A stretch of DNA of 64,000 nt, from positions 798,501-862,500 of the forward strand of contig NZ_CP018866.1 of the NCBI RefSeq assembly GCF_002250055.1, read 5' to 3'. Source of the DNA: Sutcliffiella cohnii. Lineage in GTDB: Bacteria; Bacillota; Bacilli; Bacillales; Bacillaceae_I. Under the pieces are notes generated by a model that made no database searches, was not told the origin of the DNA, and saw nothing but the letters and a program-made list of their open reading frames with translations. This document shows positions 53,740 through 62,974 of the stretch, one piece after another; position 1 is the first letter of the stretch; each line of letters opens with the position of its first letter. The position numbers and the translations under genes are program-made.

Positions 53740-54264
53740 GTGAAGAAAGAATATTTAATTAATCAAAACACTATCGCTATCGTACCGGAAAAAGTAAATA
53801 AAGTATGGATTTCGAGAGTGATAGAAACAGACGGAGAGTATTTAGTGGAGCAGCACCCGAAGTATATTATCAATCAAAACTGTTGGTATTCAGGTACAAG
53901 CTTACAAGGCAGTCAAGAATCGACGAAAGTTATAACTGGAATTACTCACAAGCAACCTATTGTTATTAACTTAGCGGAGGAACTGTTCTTTTTCCCAACG
54001 ATGTCACCACGAAAGATGGAGTGCATGTGGATTTGTCCTGACCATATTATTGATTCAAAAGCTAATGAATACGGCGATACTATTGCCTATTTATCTAATA
54101 ATAAAACACTACAAATACCAATGTCATTAAAATCATTTAAAACTCAAATTTTAAGAACTTCTCATTTACGATTTAAATTAAGACAAAAGCAACAATTGAT
54201 TAATGTTGCAGAGAGGCCATTCTTCTTCTATACAAGTTCAGCACAACGTATAAAGAAAAAATAA
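53740..54264 (+). CDS. comK: Competence transcription factor ComK
   Basis: 174 residues, about 20 shorter than B. subtilis ComK (192). Family motifs are INQNTIAIVPEKV, RVIETDGEYLV, NQNCWYSGTSLQG, INLAEELFFFPTMSPRKMECMWI, and a basic C-terminus with LRTSHLRFKLRQKQQ and SAQRIKKK. ComK activates genes for DNA uptake. The ATG-equivalent start is GTG with GAAAGGAAG upstream. Genes yhzC before and yhjD/yhjE after match B. subtilis synteny. Confidence 0.93.
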   Translation: MKKEYLINQNTIAIVPEKVNKVWISRVIETDGEYLVEQHPKYIINQNCWYSGTSLQGSQESTKVITGITHKQPIVINLAEELFFFPTMSPRKMECMWICPDHIIDSKANEYGDTIAYLSNNKTLQIPMSLKSFKTQILRTSHLRFKLRQKQQLINVAERPFFFYTSSAQRIKKK

Positions 54265-54346
54265 TGAATTAATGGAAGTTTTTACGGTTCCAACGAATGA
54301 AGTCCTTCACCTTGAAAAAACCTATAAGGAAAGGAGGTCTCATACG

Positions 54347-55056
54347 TTGGAACTTTTTACTGATTTAATTTTCGGATTTTTACAATTTTGCCGCTTATGC
54401 TGCTTGTAGGCATATATATGGGGAAAAGATCTATAGGTGAGCTACCAATTTTTGATTTTCTCGTAGTGTTAACTCTAGGTTCGGTCGTTGGTGCAGATAT
54501 CGCAGATCCGAATATCAATCATGTACATACTATTGGAGCCATTATTTCTATAGCTATTTTACAAAAGATAATTGTTCGTTGGAAAATTAGAAATCGTACA
54601 ATTGGAAGACTGTTAACATTTGAACCGACACTTGTCGTTCATAATGGGAAATTTTTAGTAGAAAACATGAAGAAGATCAATTATTCAATTGATAATGTAC
54701 TGCAAATGTTACGCCAAAAAGATGTATTTCATGTTGCGGATGTTCAATTAGCGTTTATTGAATCTAATGGTGAGTTATCGGTAAAGCTCATCTCACCAAA
54801 AGAGCATGTTCGTACGGAACACGTATTAACGAACGTTCCGGAGTCTGGAATTGAAATCCCTGTTATTTTGGAAGGAAATTTGTATGTAGATGCCCTTGAA
54901 TACCAAGGGCTGAATGAAGCGTGGTTACGCCAAAAACTATTACAAGAAAAAATAGCTAACGTTCATGATGTATTTTACGCTAGTATAAATAGTCAAAATG
55001 AATTGCATATATCATTAAAAACGGAACAGTCTAATTCGGTTCCAATTTATCATTAG
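54347..55056 (+). pseudogene. DUF421 membrane protein (YetF family), frameshifted near the start
   Basis: The good ribosome site AAGGAGGT (54328-54338) is followed by a TTG at 54347 that reads MELFTDLIFGFLQF, then goes out of frame at the T run 54386-54389. The remaining 222 codons are open in another frame (from TTG 54388: LPLMLLVGIYMGKRSIGELP). Adding one T at that run joins them into an unbroken 236-residue DUF421 protein with three membrane segments (first about 6-24) and a soluble C-terminal domain (about 85-230). It is therefore a one-base deletion, a sequencing error or a slippage site. The 3' end overlaps yhjD by 26 bases on the other strand. Confidence 0.8.
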
Positions 55057-55423
55057 CATGCTGATTTTTATCTTTTTGCAGAAAAAAATAGGTTAATAAC
55101 TCATTTACTTTATTACGAATGCGTGGGTTAAAATAATTATGGTGTTCCTCGTACCCATCAAATAAAAAGGCGTAAAGCGTAAAAGAGTCGTCTTGTTTTA
55201 ATTTTTGTAAACGTAAGTTTTCCTTTTTCATCGTCTGTTTAACGTCGCGTAATTGGATTTGTACTTTCTTCATGACGTCTTCTAAAAATAGCGTATAAGG
55301 TTCTTTTAATTTTAATGGACTAGATTCAATATGTTTTAAATCTTTTTCTAACACGATTAAAATTAATGGAAGATAAATAGCTTGTTCAAACAAACTAATT
55401 TGTTTTGATGAAAGTCTCGTCAT
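55031..55423 (-). CDS. yhjD: YhjD-like protein
   Basis: 130 residues, helical and highly charged, starting MTRLSSKQISLFEQAIYLPL, with a short hydrophobic stretch (about 15-26) and many Lys/Gln residues. Placement next to yhjE fits B. subtilis yhjD, with which the start (TR, ILIVLEKDL) agrees from memory. Function is unknown. GGAGGG precedes the ATG. Its 3' end overlaps the convergent DUF421 gene. Confidence 0.6.
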   Translation of the reverse strand: MTRLSSKQISLFEQAIYLPLILIVLEKDLKHIESSPLKLKEPYTLFLEDVMKKVQIQLRDVKQTMKKENLRLQKLKQDDSFTLYAFLFDGYEEHHNYFNPRIRNKVNELLTYFFLQKDKNQHANDKLEPN

Positions 55424-55590
55424 ATAAAACCCTCCTTAGAGAAAGAACGTGTGTTCGATATTATTTTATACGATAAACAACCCTTTATGCAATTTATTTT
55501 TGCTTTTATAATATTAATTAACTTTGTATGCTTAAATAAAGGGTATTGGAAAAGTAAAACTCTATTAACGGGTCTAAAGGAGTACAACGT

Positions 55591-56643
55591 ATGAGCAAAG
55601 AAAAACGAGGATTTCAAGGTGGAGAGAAATTAGTAATGGATCCACAGTGGAATAAAAGAAACAGAAAGTTTGCCTACGTGCAAACAACGATATCGGAAGA
55701 AAAGAATGATTATGTTTCTAACATATTTATTGGAGACTTAATTCATGGGATAATGCCTTTTACGGATGGAGAGAATCAAACAGTATCACCACGTTGGTCG
55801 CCAGATGAGGACAAGCTTGTTTTCGTATCAGACCGAACAAAATTGCCCCAAATATATGTAAAAGATGTTAATAGGGGAGAAGCGAAACAATTAACGCATT
55901 GTGAAAGTGGAGTAAGAAATCCAGTTTGGTCTCCTTGTGGAGAGATGCTAGTTTTCTCTACTATTGGTACTAATCCTAAAGTGGCAGAAGAGCTTGTTTT
56001 ACTAAATGTCAAAACAAATGAATTAACACCTATAGTAAGAGAATGCCGAAACTATCACAGTGTTGTTTGGTCACCTGATGGAAGTTTTATTGCTTTTTCT
56101 GCCTGTGCATTTTCACAACCAACAACTGTTGTAGACGTATTCATACTGGAATTAGAAACGAAAGAAATACGGAAACTTACGAATAGTAATGGATTCTTTA
56201 CTTCGACTACTTGGTCTCCAGACGGAGAAAAATTAGGGTTTGTCGGGTACGAGAAGGATAATAAAGGTGTGCCAATATCTAGAGTATGGATATATCATTT
56301 TCGGTATACAGAATTAGCTTGCTTAACGAGTGAGTTTGATATTTCAGTCGGTAACGAAATAGAGGGAGATTTTCACTGGGCTACTGTAAACCCTGGTTTA
56401 CTGTGGACAGAAGATAGTGAAGGCTTTTACTTTTTAGTAACGGATCAAGGCAGTAATGGCATTTATTATGGTTCATTGGACGGAGCGATGTATCCAATTG
56501 TTTTAGAGCAGGAGCATATTTATGGAATGACAATGATTACAGACATACATGAAGCTATCGCATGTATAAGCAAACAAACAGAACGAGTAGAACTGTATCA
56601 TCTTGACTTTAAAACACAGGAAAGAACAAAATTACAGACATAA
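55591..56643 (+). CDS. TolB-like beta-propeller protein (S9 peptidase propeller without the catalytic domain)
   Basis: 350 residues made of repeated WSPDG-type blades: RWSPDEDKLVFVSDR, VWSPCGEMLVFS, VWSPDGSFIAFS and TWSPDGEKLGFVG, spaced 45-60 residues apart. This is the propeller of acylaminoacyl peptidases such as YuxL, which continue with an alpha/beta hydrolase of about 250 residues carrying the catalytic Ser. Here the chain stops after the last blade and no catalytic domain follows in any frame. It has no signal peptide. It may be a truncated remnant or an independent binding protein. TAAAGGAG precedes the ATG. Confidence 0.75.
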   Translation: MSKEKRGFQGGEKLVMDPQWNKRNRKFAYVQTTISEEKNDYVSNIFIGDLIHGIMPFTDGENQTVSPRWSPDEDKLVFVSDRTKLPQIYVKDVNRGEAKQLTHCESGVRNPVWSPCGEMLVFSTIGTNPKVAEELVLLNVKTNELTPIVRECRNYHSVVWSPDGSFIAFSACAFSQPTTVVDVFILELETKEIRKLTNSNGFFTSTTWSPDGEKLGFVGYEKDNKGVPISRVWIYHFRYTELACLTSEFDISVGNEIEGDFHWATVNPGLLWTEDSEGFYFLVTDQGSNGIYYGSLDGAMYPIVLEQEHIYGMTMITDIHEAIACISKQTERVELYHLDFKTQERTKLQT

Positions 56644-56799
56644 ACAAATTACTCTATAAAAATACGAGCTAATGTAGATACCCAAAATGTAAGAAGGCTA
56701 ATTCTATATATCGAATTAGTCTTTTCCGTTTTATTCTGTCTATAAAAAGGTGTAAAATAAATAAATAATGAGATTATTATAAAAAGTAGGAGTTACATA

Positions 56800-57414
56800 A
56801 TGGAAATAATAGAGACATTAAAAGAATTGCTCACCTTAGAAAATATATTAGATGTATTGCATGAATATAAATCGTTTGGACCGCTTCCAGGCTTTTTTCT
56901 AGTAGTGTTAGAAGCCTTTTTACCCTTTTTACCGTTAATTGTAATTGTAATGGCCAATGCTGCTGCATTTGGACTGTGGTACGGATTTCTTATTTCTTGG
57001 ACAGGTACAGTTGTAGGGGCAAGTATCGTCTTCTTAATTGTAAAAAAATTAAGAAATCGACCTTGGGTAAAGAAGTTTTTGGAAAAAGAAAAAGTGAAAA
57101 GTACGATGAGTTGGATTGAAAGACACGGTTTTGGACCTATTTTTTTACTCTTCTGCTTTCCTTTCACGCCATCATTTTTAATTAACGTAGTTGCGGGGTT
57201 ATCAAAAATGAAATATCATACATTCTTTCTAGCCCTCGTTGCAGGGAAAATGGTTATGATCTTTACGATAAGCTACATAGGGTACGATATCGTTTCATTT
57301 ATTAGAGAACCGATAAAAACTGCGATTACGTTAACTATAATGTTTGTATTATGGTACATAGGAAAAATTGTAGAGAAAAAATTACAAAATTCTATAAAAA
57401 TTGGAGACGAATAG
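56800..57414 (+). CDS. yhjE: TVP38/TMEM64 (DedA-like) membrane protein YhjE
   Basis: 204 residues with five to six hydrophobic segments. Landmarks of the VTT/SNARE-associated family are GFFLVVLEAFLPFLPLIVIVMANAAAFG, GASIVFLIVK, RHGFGPIFLLFCFPFTPSFLINVVAGLS. These proteins are thought to move lipids or assist membrane homeostasis. AGTAGGAG precedes the ATG. It sits upstream of a signal peptidase gene as yhjE does before sipV in B. subtilis. Confidence 0.88.
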   Translation: MEIIETLKELLTLENILDVLHEYKSFGPLPGFFLVVLEAFLPFLPLIVIVMANAAAFGLWYGFLISWTGTVVGASIVFLIVKKLRNRPWVKKFLEKEKVKSTMSWIERHGFGPIFLLFCFPFTPSFLINVVAGLSKMKYHTFFLALVAGKMVMIFTISYIGYDIVSFIREPIKTAITLTIMFVLWYIGKIVEKKLQNSIKIGDE

Positions 57415-57492
57415 GAAAAAAGAAGTAGTCAGACTATTAGGGAAGATGTTACGATATGGATAAATAAACAATCTATTTTGGAGGAAAGACGG

Positions 57493-58038
57493 TTGAAAAA
57501 CAAAAATCGTTTCAAAATAACCAAATGGAGAGTAGTTTTTTTATCTTTTTTCTTCTTAATTTTATTAAGAATATGCTTCTTTTCGAATTATGTAGTCGAG
57601 GGACATTCGATGAAGCCAACATTAGAAGAAGGAAATTTATTAGTAGTCAACACGTTTGTTTATCATGTACAAGAGCCGAAGCGGTTCGATATTGTTGTAT
57701 TTAAGCAAGGAGAAAACTCAGATCATTACGTCAAAAGAGTCATTGGTTTACCAGGGGAAAAAATAGAATATTTAAACGATGTATTATATATAAATGATAA
57801 AGCAATTAATGAAAACTTTATAAAGGAACAAAAAGATAATATGATTCGTAACAATCTCACTGGTAACTTTACATTAAAAGATTTAACTGGGGAAGAAGTA
57901 GTACCGAAAGGTCATCTGTTTGTTATTGGGGATAATAGATTAGGTAGTTATGACAGTAGACACTTTGGTTTTGTGAAAATGGATGATATCGTTGGGAAAG
58001 TGAATATGCGTTATTGGCCATTGGGAGGAATTGAGTAG
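57493..58038 (+). CDS. sipV: Type I signal peptidase (SipV/SipS type)
   Basis: 181 residues from the TTG at 57493, with GGAGG 8 bases upstream; the TTG at 57478 is before that site. One membrane anchor (about 12-32) is followed by the catalytic Ser39 in GHSMKPT and the general base Lys81 in HYVKRVIGLPGE, with box D in GDNRLGSYDSRHFG. It is the bacterial Ser/Lys type, unlike the SipW enzyme in this window. It cleaves signal peptides on the outer face of the membrane. The name follows synteny with sipV. Confidence 0.9.
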   Translation: MKNKNRFKITKWRVVFLSFFFLILLRICFFSNYVVEGHSMKPTLEEGNLLVVNTFVYHVQEPKRFDIVVFKQGENSDHYVKRVIGLPGEKIEYLNDVLYINDKAINENFIKEQKDNMIRNNLTGNFTLKDLTGEEVVPKGHLFVIGDNRLGSYDSRHFGFVKMDDIVGKVNMRYWPLGGIE

Positions 58039-58074
58039 TCTATAACCTATAAATACTGCTTAACGGAGGGGTAT

Positions 58075-59250
58075 ATGTTGAGAAATGTAGTCATTGCGGC
58101 AGCACGCCGCAGTCCGATTGGAACTTTTGGAGGCGCTTTCAAAAATTTAAAACCAACAGATTTAATAGTACCTGTAATTCAAGCTGTGTTAAAAGATAGT
58201 AATGTAAGTAAAGCTGATGTGAATGAAGTGATATTAGGACAATGTATACAACGAACAGATGAACCTAATACAGCAAGAACAGCAGCACTTCTAGCAGGTT
58301 TACCACCAGAAGTAACAGGTTATACGATTCAACGACAATGTGCATCAGGGCTACAAGCTATTATTTCAGGAGCCTTGCAAATTCAAACGGGTATGTCTGA
58401 CGTTGTTATTGCTGGAGGAGTCGAAGCGATGAGTTCTAGCCCATACCTATTAAAAAATCAACGTTGGGGTAGCAGATTACAACATTCACAAATATATGAT
58501 TCTGTTTGGGAAGTGCTTGAAGACCCGATACATCATATTATGATGGGGGAAACAGCAGAGAGAGTAGCAGATAAATATGAGATTACGAGAGAAGAACAAG
58601 ATGAACTAGCGTTATTAAGTCATCAACGTGCTAGTGCTGCAATAGAGAGTGGAATATTTGAGAGTGAAATCGTTCCACTTGTATTAAAAGAAAGAAGGGG
58701 AGAGAAAGTTATTTCTGTAGACGAAGGACCTAAATCTTCATTAAACATAGATAAATTAAGTAGTTTACGACCGGCCTTCCGAGATGATGGTACCGTTACG
58801 GCTGGTAATGCATCTAGTTTAAATGATGGTGCAGCAGCTGTAGTCCTAATGGCAGAAGAAGTTGCGAAGGAAAAAGGAATAACACCATTAGCTACAATTC
58901 GTAGTTTTCATGTTTCCGGTGTAGAACCGACGTTGATGGGGATTGGTCCAGTTCCAGCGATTAAAAGTGCATTATCGAAAATAGAGTGGGAGCTAGAAGA
59001 TGTAGACCTATTCGAAATTAATGAAGCTTTTGCGGCACAGTACATAGCGGTCGAGAAAGAGCTTCAATTAAATCGACACCAGGTGAATGTTAATGGAAGT
59101 GGGATTAGCCTAGGTCATCCAGTAGGGTGCACAGGTACTAGAATAGTAGTGAGTCTTATTCATGAGTTAAGAAGAAGTAGACTTCAAAAAGGGATTGCTT
59201 CTTTATGCGTTGGCGGAGGCATGGGAGCAGCGCTTTTATTAGAAGTATAA
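58075..59250 (+). CDS. Acetyl-CoA C-acyltransferase (thiolase), YhfS-like
   Basis: 391 residues. Thiolase landmarks are the nucleophilic Cys in QRQCASGLQA (about residue 89), FEINEAFAAQ, NVNGSGISLGHPVGCTGTR with the catalytic His, and SLCVGGGMGAALLLEV with the second Cys. It catalyses reversible formation or cleavage of 3-ketoacyl-CoA. It is similar to YhfS. No FadR site was seen in front. It follows the signal peptidase by 36 bases and may share its transcript. Confidence 0.9.
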   Translation: MLRNVVIAAARRSPIGTFGGAFKNLKPTDLIVPVIQAVLKDSNVSKADVNEVILGQCIQRTDEPNTARTAALLAGLPPEVTGYTIQRQCASGLQAIISGALQIQTGMSDVVIAGGVEAMSSSPYLLKNQRWGSRLQHSQIYDSVWEVLEDPIHHIMMGETAERVADKYEITREEQDELALLSHQRASAAIESGIFESEIVPLVLKERRGEKVISVDEGPKSSLNIDKLSSLRPAFRDDGTVTAGNASSLNDGAAAVVLMAEEVAKEKGITPLATIRSFHVSGVEPTLMGIGPVPAIKSALSKIEWELEDVDLFEINEAFAAQYIAVEKELQLNRHQVNVNGSGISLGHPVGCTGTRIVVSLIHELRRSRLQKGIASLCVGGGMGAALLLEV

Positions 59251-59256
59251 GAGAGG

Positions 59257-59290
59257 AGAGGACAACGTGAAAAAGTTGTCCTCTTTTTAA
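59257..59290 (+). terminator. Terminator of the thiolase gene
   Basis: AGAGGACAAC pairs with GTTGTCCTCT around an 8-base loop, followed by TTTT. Confidence 0.85.
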
Positions 59291-59356
59291 AAACTAGCTC
59301 AACTTTATGGTAAAATATAATATAAAGAGTATTCAGAAAAAATAGGAGGTCCCAAT

Positions 59357-62300
59357 ATGTCCTCGCTCGATCCAATTCTATTAACGAAAATATCCCCACC
59401 AATATTTCAAAATCACCTAGTGTTAAGAAGGGCAAAAATAACGAGAAAAATGAAAGCGATTACTAATTATAAAGCAACGATTGTTCACGCAGGTCCTGGT
59501 TATGGGAAGAGTACAGTCATTTCATCATTTGTCCCTTTTTTCGAATATGAAACTTGCTGGTACACTGTCTCAACTTATGATGATGAAGTTATTCCGTTTA
59601 TCCGTTATATTGTACATGCAATTAAACAAAAAGTACCTGAATTCGGCGATAAAATGTTAACGTACTTACAAACGATGGATCGATACTTACGGGAAGAAGA
59701 AGTTAGGAATATTAGTTCTTTCTTTATTAACGAGTTGTCAGAGCTAAACGAATCAATCGTTTTAGTAATAGATGATTTTCAATACGTCCAATCTAACCAA
59801 GACATTGAAACATGGTTTAGTTGGCTACTTCAGCATATACCAAACAACCTACATATTGTGTTTATTACTAGGACGAAACCGACGTGGGAAGTTATTACGC
59901 CAATGAAGGTTAAAAATGAAATGCTCGAACTGAATGAAACCGATTTAGTGTTTTCAAAAGAAGAAGTGGAAGTATTAATACAAGATATTTTTGGTTTAGA
60001 CCTTTCGGAAGAGTTAATCGAATTTATTTATAAAATTTCAGAAGGTTGGGTTATGGCAATAGGACTATTAACGCAAAGTCTTTCTGAAACAGAAATGGAA
60101 TTAGACTCTTTTCAAATTGACCATCTTCAATCTCTAGAAGATTTATTTAAGTATTTAGCGAATGAAGTGTTCATGAAACAAACCCCAATGGTACAGCAGT
60201 TTTTAGAACAAACGTCCATTTTTGACGTGATGACTGGAGACTTATGTGATGAAGTTTTAGGAATTAATGGTTCCAATTATTTATTAAAAACTTTATCCGA
60301 GAAGAGCGTTTTTGTCATCTCTATTGGGAAAGAGCAATATCGATACCATGCGCTTTTTAAAGAGTTTTTAGAAAGAAGACTGAAGGAAGATGCTCGTCAG
60401 TATAATTATTTACAACAACGATGTGCTCGTTGGTACGTCCAGAAAGATGAGTTCGTCCAAGCAATTGCTCATTATGAAAAAATTAATGATTATGAACAAG
60501 TAGGGGCAATCATTCATCAGCACGGTAACCGTTTTATTGAATATGGCCAACTAACTAGTTTACTAGAAAAATTAAAGAAAATAGATAAACGGATCAAAGA
60601 TAAAAGATATTTATTGTGGTTTTACGAAGGGGAGGTTCATCGCTACCGTTGCTACTACGAGGAGGCAGAACAGTCCTATCGGGAAGCATACAATATGGCG
60701 GTCAAAGCAAACGACACATTCGTTATGATTCGTTCTCTTGCCGGGATAACAAAAATATATTTAGATACAATCCAACCAATTAGAGCAGAACGCGCTTTAG
60801 CTGAGGCAATTCAATTAATGAAGGGATCAGACGAGATTAACACCCAAGAAGAGCAACAATTATACTATTTAATGGCGGAGAACTTAATTAATTCTGGTCA
60901 AGCGGTAAAGGCACAAAAATGGTTCGAAAAAGTAAAACAGCTTGATTCCATGACGATACAAGGGAATCTCGAGGCTAGAATAATGCTCCGTTCAGGAAAG
61001 TTAAATGCTGCAAGAAAGAAACTACTATCCAAGCAAAAAGAGGAAGGTGCTTGGCACTTACCACAATCGCACCGTGAAACAGAGCTACTTCTTTCATTAG
61101 TAGAGTCGTTTATGGGAAATCCAGAAGAAGCAAAACGGTTAGCTGATAAAGCAATTAAACAAGGAATAAAACTACAAGCCCCTTTCGTGGAAGCGTGTGG
61201 ATGGATACGGTTAGGTCATGCTGCTCAACTAATGGACATGTATGTACCTTCGTTAGCAAAAGAATGCTACGAAACGGCTTTAATGATTATGGAAGAACTG
61301 AATGTATCACGTGGAAAAGCAGAGCCGAACATGGGTTTATGTGTGTTATATGGCTATCAAGGTGCATACGAAAAATCAATTATTTGTGGTGAAGAAGCAT
61401 TAAAAGAGACGGAACAAGTAAGAGATAGCTGGTTGTCCGGGCTAATTTATTTATGCTTATTTATTTCGTCTTTAATCAATAAAAAATATGATAAAGCACT
61501 TGCCTATAAATTGCGCGCAGAGAAAATATTAACACAGTGTGGAGATCAGTACAGCATAACAGTGGTAGCGTTATGGAATGCCATTTACTATTACGAAATG
61601 GAAGAATGGGAGTCTTTTGAAGAAGCTGTTAGTTTATTTTTATCTAACGTTCAAACAGGAGATTACGAGTTTATTTTATTTAAGAAAACGTTATTTGGGC
61701 CGAAAGATTTACAGCAATTCACACCGATTTTATTAGAAGCTCAAAAGCGAGATATTCATAGTGCATATGTTACTTCTTTGTTGAATGAACTTGGCTTTTC
61801 ACATATGAAAAACCATCCTGGATATACGGTACGGATACAAACACTTGGATCGTTTCGGGTATGGCTTGGTCAAAAGGAAGTGGAAGAACGAGACTGGCAA
61901 CGAGCGAAAGCAAAAGAGCTATTAGAGTTATTTGTAACAGAAAGAAAGCGGATGATACCGAAAGAAGAAATTTTTGCAAATCTTTGGCCAGATCAAGAGG
62001 AAAAAACGGTCACAAGAGATTTTAAAGTGGCATTAAACACATTAAATAAAGTACTAGAGCCTAACCGTAAGCCGAGAGAAGAACCGTTTTTTATTCAACG
62101 TACAGGAAGTTCCTACGGGTTAAATCTACACAGCGGATACACGATAGATTGTGTCGTATTTGAAGAGTGGGCACGACTTGGTTTAGAAGCAAGAGACAAA
62201 GAGCAATCACTACAATACTTACAACAGGCGATTCACATGTATCAAGGAGATTTCTTACCTGATCAAAAATATGCCGATTGGTGCTTAACAGAAAGAGAGC

Positions 62301-62587
62301 GTCTATTAGTCTACTTTTTACGAGCGGCCGAAAAGCTAGCACAACTATTAGTTAGTAAAAATGATTACAATCAAGCCATCGAATGGTGTGAAAGAATATT
62401 AGAAAAAGATGAAACGTGGGAAGAGGCATATCGCCTTATCATGTATTGCTATTATCAAAATAATAACCGACCACAAGCGATGAAATATTTTGCGAAATGT
62501 AAAGAAAAACTAGCAGAAGAATTAGGAATAGAACCGATGCAGTCCACATTAAAGATGTACGAAGTAATTATGGGGAAAGCGAACTAA
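59357..62587 (+). CDS. STAND/BTAD (MalT- and SARP-like) transcriptional regulator
   Basis: 1076 residues. The N-terminal STAND ATPase (about 1-340) has Walker A HAGPGYGKST (residue 45-53), Walker B VLVIDDF and the arginine-type ITRTK motif. A helical TPR region (about 370-810) follows. Near 830-920 there is an OmpR/SARP-like winged helix (RIQTLGSFRVWLGQKEVEERDW, AKELLELFV, FANLWPD) and then a bacterial transcriptional activator domain (about 930-1070) ending GIEPMQSTLKMYEVIMGK. DNA binding is thus at the C-terminus, as in some Bacillus homologues. It precedes a LivJ-type gene, a likely target. No ligand can be predicted. Confidence 0.9.
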   Translation: MSSLDPILLTKISPPIFQNHLVLRRAKITRKMKAITNYKATIVHAGPGYGKSTVISSFVPFFEYETCWYTVSTYDDEVIPFIRYIVHAIKQKVPEFGDKMLTYLQTMDRYLREEEVRNISSFFINELSELNESIVLVIDDFQYVQSNQDIETWFSWLLQHIPNNLHIVFITRTKPTWEVITPMKVKNEMLELNETDLVFSKEEVEVLIQDIFGLDLSEELIEFIYKISEGWVMAIGLLTQSLSETEMELDSFQIDHLQSLEDLFKYLANEVFMKQTPMVQQFLEQTSIFDVMTGDLCDEVLGINGSNYLLKTLSEKSVFVISIGKEQYRYHALFKEFLERRLKEDARQYNYLQQRCARWYVQKDEFVQAIAHYEKINDYEQVGAIIHQHGNRFIEYGQLTSLLEKLKKIDKRIKDKRYLLWFYEGEVHRYRCYYEEAEQSYREAYNMAVKANDTFVMIRSLAGITKIYLDTIQPIRAERALAEAIQLMKGSDEINTQEEQQLYYLMAENLINSGQAVKAQKWFEKVKQLDSMTIQGNLEARIMLRSGKLNAARKKLLSKQKEEGAWHLPQSHRETELLLSLVESFMGNPEEAKRLADKAIKQGIKLQAPFVEACGWIRLGHAAQLMDMYVPSLAKECYETALMIMEELNVSRGKAEPNMGLCVLYGYQGAYEKSIICGEEALKETEQVRDSWLSGLIYLCLFISSLINKKYDKALAYKLRAEKILTQCGDQYSITVVALWNAIYYYEMEEWESFEEAVSLFLSNVQTGDYEFILFKKTLFGPKDLQQFTPILLEAQKRDIHSAYVTSLLNELGFSHMKNHPGYTVRIQTLGSFRVWLGQKEVEERDWQRAKAKELLELFVTERKRMIPKEEIFANLWPDQEEKTVTRDFKVALNTLNKVLEPNRKPREEPFFIQRTGSSYGLNLHSGYTIDCVVFEEWARLGLEARDKEQSLQYLQQAIHMYQGDFLPDQKYADWCLTERERLLVYFLRAAEKLAQLLVSKNDYNQAIEWCERILEKDETWEEAYRLIMYCYYQNNNRPQAMKYFAKCKEKLAEELGIEPMQSTLKMYEVIMGKAN

Positions 62588-62604
62588 ATACACTCATGTA
62601 GAAG

Positions 62605-62645
62605 GCCGTAGAAAATCAAAAGATTCTATGGCTTTTTATTTTTTT
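62605..62645 (+). terminator. Terminator of the BTAD regulator gene
   Basis: GCCGTAGAAAATC pairs (G-U, small bulge) with GATTCTATGGC around AAAA, followed by TTTTTATTTTTTT. Confidence 0.8.
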
Positions 62646-62758
62646 CCGGAACCAGCGCTCTAGATTGATTGGACCTGAGCGAGCCGCCTCCGCTTTTCTT
62701 TGTCTAGCTCCGGCGCATTAACCCTAGCAAACTTTCTATCTGTACGATGAAGAAAACA
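62646..62758 (-). repeat. Truncated inner module, left part
   Basis: GATTGGACCTGAGCGAGCCG, TCTAGCTCCGGCGCATTAACC and CTGTACGATGAAG match the inner module up to GTACGAT and then break. The rest of the module appears after the GGTGCAA block, from about 62975. The GGTGCAA block therefore interrupts one module copy. Confidence 0.75.
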
Positions 62759-62761
62759 CAC

Positions 62762-62969
62762 GGTGCAACAGACCGGAAAAATGGTGCAATGGGAAGCCCG
62801 AAATGGTGCAATACCGGGCAGAAATGGTGCAACGACCGGTCAAAAGTCAGCAACAAAATCAACATGGTGCAACAAACCGAAAAACTGGTGCAACGGGATG
62901 CCCAAACTGGTGCAACACCGAGCCAAAATGGTGCAACGCCCAGTCAAAAGTCAGCAACAAAGTTAACAT
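62762..62969 (+). repeat. 104-bp tandem doublet of GGTGCAA motifs
   Basis: Eight GGTGCAA motifs begin at 62762, 62783, 62805, 62826, 62866, 62887, 62909 and 62930. Spacing is 21, 22, 21, 40, 21, 22, 21. The block is a direct duplication of 104 bp (62762-62865 and 62866-62969). Each copy ends with GTCAAAAGTCAGCAACAAA or CAGTCAAAAGTCAGCAACAA. The frames that cross it are considered non-coding. Spacing near two helical turns would place the motifs on one DNA face. Confidence 0.85.
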
Positions 62970-62974
62970 TAGCT

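Noticed and set aside
62762..62969. CRISPR array
   Set aside because: Units are 21-22 bp with a 7-8 base conserved core and no constant repeat/unique spacer structure; no cas genes are near.
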